Below are positions 61,267-64,000 of a DNA stretch of 64,000 bases, in pieces. The notes under the pieces were generated by a model that was not told the DNA's origin, did no database searches, and saw only the letters and a program-made list of their open reading frames with translations. The DNA lies in the NCBI RefSeq assembly GCF_026230105.1, contig NC_079474.1, positions 45,245,256-45,309,255 on the forward strand, in the 5' to 3' direction. Origin of the DNA: Diorhabda sublineata (taxonomy: Eukaryota; Arthropoda; Insecta; Coleoptera; Chrysomelidae). The position numbers and the translations under genes are program-made. Every line of letters begins with the position of its first letter. Positions within the stretch are counted from its first letter, which is position 1.

Positions 61267-62798
61267 ATCTAAATTCTAAGGACCGAAGAATATCTAAAAA
61301 TTCTAAAGACTAAACAAAATCTAAAAATTCTATTTGCTAAGAGAATCTAAGAATTCTATTTGCTAAAGAGATGCTAATAACAATCCAAGACTAAAAACAA
61401 CATGCTCAAGTCAAAGAAAATATCAAAATTCAAGAATATCAAAGAAAAATGTAAATATCAAATCTATTTCGTCAACTTTAAGGTAAGAACTTGTTGCAAC
61501 AAATTGTAACTATTGAGAGTTGAGTGTTTTAATGTTATCTTTCCATTTAATTCTTCACCATTCTGTGCGAAAACCAACTACTAACTACTAATTTTTAACG
61601 TAAAGTTACTAACTAAAGTGTTGTGTTTAATTTGAAGGTAAGTGTTTACTTGAACAATTTTATGGACAAAAGATTAATTAGGAAATGGAATAAATTTTAT
61701 TAGCTTTATTTGAAGAGTTGTATTAATTTTTGTTTGTTTTAGCGTCCCGGAAGTTTGTGTAATGGCTAAGGAGGCAGCAGGAGTTGAAGTGAAGTGTTGT
61801 TATATTTATGTTGTTATGTGATGTATTTTTTTAGTTTTATTGTAAGAGGTAGGAAATTGACTTTAATGATTTGTAAATATGTTTATAGTTAGTTTATTAA
61901 ATGTAAGCTTAGGTTTAGGTCCACTCCTGGGAGCTGTAAGACCTTGAAGTTGGTGGAGTGGCTCAGTAACTTGCTACTCTTTCGAGCCTCTAGGACGGGA
62001 GAGTAGAAGCGAAGCTAACAAACAGCTCACTGTTGAAATAAATTTTAATAAAAAATACGTTGAGACTTTAATTTATTCCCAATTTGTCAAATATTTGTTT
62101 TGGTTTTATTATTTGGTTTTTTTTCGCACAGAAAAAATGGAAACTGAAAAATATTTATTTAGTATTTGAGAGAAGTTGACACTTTTCAGGAAGTTGGTTG
62201 TAGAAAATAAATAAAATGGTACACGAGGTTGCGTCTCTATTGAAACTATTCCATCTATTTTAGTTAACTACACTTTATTTAACATAACATATTTGATTGA
62301 TACAAAATATTAGTTTTAGTAAATAGAATGCGAGTTGGATGAAGTTCTGAATGAAATCAGTGTGGTGTCGTGCTTTTTGTGTCTTGTGTTGCTTTTATTT
62401 TCATAATTGATTCGATATAATTCCGGTTTATTTTGAAAATTGAAACATTTGACAAAATTCATTTTATTTATATAGAAAGATGAATTTTGTTGACTAAATA
62501 GTTGAGATTCAAAAACATTTGTAAAAAAGATAGTTGTTTCTTTTTGAGAATTTTTATTTTCTTAAATTTTTGATCGAAAATCACCTAACCTAATTTATAA
62601 ATGAACATGTATACAATTTTTTGATATTTACATTTTTCTTTGATATTCTTGAATTTTGGGATTTCCTTTGACTTTTAGAAATTTTCTCTAGACTTGAGCA
62701 TGTTGTTTTTAGTCTTGGATTATTTTTATCAAATAGAATTCTTAGATTTTGTTTAGTCCTTAGAATTTTTAGATATTCTTTAGTCCTTAGAAATTGAG
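61267..62798. repeat. 1.5-kb inverted-repeat element next to the telomere
   Basis: Arms 61267-61464 and 62617-62798 are reverse complements with good match over ~180 bp. For example CAAGACTAAAAACAACATGC in the left arm has its complement in the right arm near 62697-62716, and TTCAAGAATATCAAAGAAAA pairs with 62630-62650. The left arm has an extra internal copy of CTATTTGCTAA. The ~1.15-kb interior holds a transcript-like unit. No transposase was seen; it could be a foldback or TIR element. Confidence 0.85.
61490..62060 (+). ncRNA. Candidate spliced transcript inside the inverted-repeat element
   Basis: Strong donors AAGGTAAGAAC (at 61483) and GAAGGTAAGTG (at 61638) are followed by a pyrimidine-rich acceptor ending TTTTAG at 61742 and an AATAAA signal at 62037-62042. 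The last exon opens a 19-residue frame (61762-61821, MAKEAAGVEVKCCYIYVVM), too short to trust as a gene. The interior is less AT-rich than its flanks. Could be a non-coding RNA or the relic of a mobile-element gene. Confidence 0.35.
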
Positions 62799-63185
62799 TT
62801 TTTTTTCTCTCCCACCTTTAGCAGTTTTAGATTTTATTTTAGTGTTAGAATTTGAAACCTAACCTAACCTAACCTAACCTAACCAAACCACGCCGGTTAA
62901 GCATTCTTTTTAATGAAAATAAAGTTTTTTTTTCCCTCCCACCTTTTAAGCAGATTCATTTTTAGAAATGAGAATTTTTAGATTTTTTCGGTATTTTTAA
63001 ATTTATATAAGTCTTAGAATTTAAAACCAATCTAACCTAACTTAATCCGTCTTTTAATTTTCTCTCCCACATTTAGAAATGAGAATTTTTGACTTTCTTT
63101 AGCAATTTTTAGAATTTTTAGATTCTAAGTTAACCTAACCTCGCCGGTTTAATAAAAAAAAATTAACCTAACCTCGTCTAATCAA
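62799..63185 (-). repeat. ~130-bp repeats with inverted short telomeric tracts
   Basis: Three units, each starting with a CTCTCCCAC or CCTCCCACC segment, then T-rich DNA with TTTAGAATTT-like text, then AACCT repeats. The first has five AACCT units (62856-62884), the second a degenerate AACCTAACTT (63034-63044), the third AACCTAACC twice (63132-63140 and 63164-63174). Units 1 and 3 then have CGCCGGTT. AACCT on the plus strand is opposite in orientation to the terminal array. Confidence 0.8.
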
Positions 63186-63448
63186 AATAAATTTATTTTC
63201 ACGTCCATTTTTCCTAAACCTTTGTTTCCAAATCAAATTTTTTTTTCCAATTCAAAATTTGCCATGTGAATTATTTTCGAAGTCCAATTTATTCATTATT
63301 TTTAAGCGAGTCAATTTTATTTTTCAACCTTCAACTTTTTTCCAAAGCCACTTCTTTCGAAACTGAATTTAAAATTTTCAATCCAAAAAAAAAATTTTTT
63401 TAAATATTTTGTTTAGTCCAACCAACCAAAAAAAAAACATGGCAAATT
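63186..63448. other. AT-rich linker
   Basis: T-rich and A-rich runs with short repeated GAATTTAAAATTT-like pieces. Nothing else seen. Confidence 0.4.
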
Positions 63449-63738
63449 ATTTTTTTTTCCTTTTCCCCCCTTTTCCTTTTTTCCCCCTTTTCCTTTTTTC
63501 CCCCTTTTCCTTTTTTTCCCATTTTCCTTTCCCCTTTTCCTTTTTTTCCCATTTTCCTTTTTTCCCCCTTTTCCTTTTTTTCCCCTTTTCCTTTTTTTCC
63601 CCTTTTCCTTTTTTCCCCTTTTCCTTTTTTCCCCTTCTCCTTTTTTCCCCTTTTCCTTTTTTTCCCCTTTTCCTTTTTTTCCCCTTTTCCTTTTTTTCCC
63701 CTTTTCCTTTTTTTTCCCTTTTCCTTTTTTTTCCCCTT
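63449..63738. repeat. Pyrimidine tract of ~17-19-bp CCCCTTTTCCTTTTTT units
   Basis: About 290 bases of nearly pure C/T on the plus strand, with about 15 units of CCCCTTTTCC plus 6-8 T. The minus strand is G/A-rich with regularly spaced GGGG runs. Such mirror-like purine/pyrimidine tracts can form triplex DNA, and the G-runs could form quadruplexes. The phenylalanine/proline-rich open frame across it is an artefact. Confidence 0.95.
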
Positions 63739-64000
63739 TTAGGGTTAGGTTAGGTTAGGTTAGGTTAGGTTAGGTTAGGTTAGGTTAGGTTAGGTTAGGT
63801 TAGGTTAGGTTAGGTTAGGTTAGGTTAGGTTAGGTTAGGTTAGGTTAGGTTAGGTTAGGTTAGGTTAGGTTAGGTTAGGTTAGGTTAGGTTAGGTTAGGT
63901 TAGGTTAGGTTAGGTTAGGTTAGGTTAGGTTAGGTTAGGTTAGGTTAGGTTAGGTTAGGTTAGGTTAGGTTAGGTTAGGTTAGGTTAGGTTAGGTTAGGA
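63739..64000 (+). repeat. Terminal telomere array (TTAGG)n
   Basis: One TTAGG unit plus an extra G (63739-63744), then 51 perfect TTAGG units from 63745 to 63999. The final base is A rather than T, probably the end of the assembly or a read error. The G-rich strand runs to the right end, as expected for a chromosome terminus. No telomere-specific retrotransposon interrupts the visible part. Confidence 0.98.

Noticed and set aside
61948..61995. tRNA or SINE-like A and B boxes (TGGCTCAGTAAC and TTTCGAGCC)
   Set aside because: Spacing between boxes is only about 10 bases, no cloverleaf can be drawn, and the B box lacks its leading G.
63409..63753. 114-codon Phe/Pro-rich open frame
   Set aside because: It is a translation of the pyrimidine tract; any C/T-only repeat gives such a frame.

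Overview
The window is the right-hand end of an insect chromosome. The last 256 bases are an unbroken (TTAGG)n array with the G-rich strand running 5'->3' toward base 64000, which is the canonical insect telomere repeat in the orientation expected at a right end. The DNA is strongly AT-rich, genes have many introns with GT/AG borders, and the only recognisable genes are animal types (pancreatic-lipase-family enzymes and an RBM34/Nop12-like nucleolar protein). TTAGG argues against Diptera; the order cannot be fixed from sequence alone.

Layout. (1) 0-13 kb, gene-bearing: two tandem lipase genes on the minus strand. The first (72-1740) is cut by the left edge. The second (3538-12803) can be assembled exactly: six exons, all splice phases compatible, 417 residues, Ser-Asp-His triad present. 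Its introns and flanks hold decayed transposons (two mariners, a DDE/IS630-like fragment, Jockey-type RT and RNase H tails) and an unidentified frameshifted coding relic at 8.8-9.8 kb. (2) 13.9-19 kb, decay zone: a cluster of hairpins, a TA microsatellite, a GC-rich 50-bp minisatellite, an unprocessed RBM34-like pseudogene and a second spliced pseudogene of unknown family. (3) 19.4-36.5 kb: a roughly 5.5-6 kb locus present three times in tandem and partly eroded. It carries a tiny two-exon candidate gene, complete only in the middle copy. A textbook hAT-type MITE (17-bp TIRs, 8-bp TSD) and a 260-bp x3 tandem repeat sit inside it. (4) 36.8-38.6 kb: three or four tandem copies of a broken minus-strand exon, then a promoter-like block with no recognisable product. 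(5) 39-48.8 kb: AT-rich, gene-poor, with scattered relics and inverted-orientation copies of the satellite core. (6) 48.8-61.2 kb: subtelomeric satellite of about 520-710 bp units in three blocks separated by two copies of a ~2.1-kb spacer, giving a ~6.24-kb higher-order period. (7) 61.2-64 kb: a 1.5-kb inverted-repeat element with a transcript-like interior, ~130-bp repeats carrying short inverted AACCT tracts, a ~290-bp pyrimidine tract and the telomere.

Only the lipases are confidently functional genes. Everything to their right reads as a classic subtelomere: duplicated, transposon-laden, and progressively repeat-dominated toward the end. The items most likely to be undescribed are the triplicated two-exon microgene and the inverted-repeat element beside the telomere.
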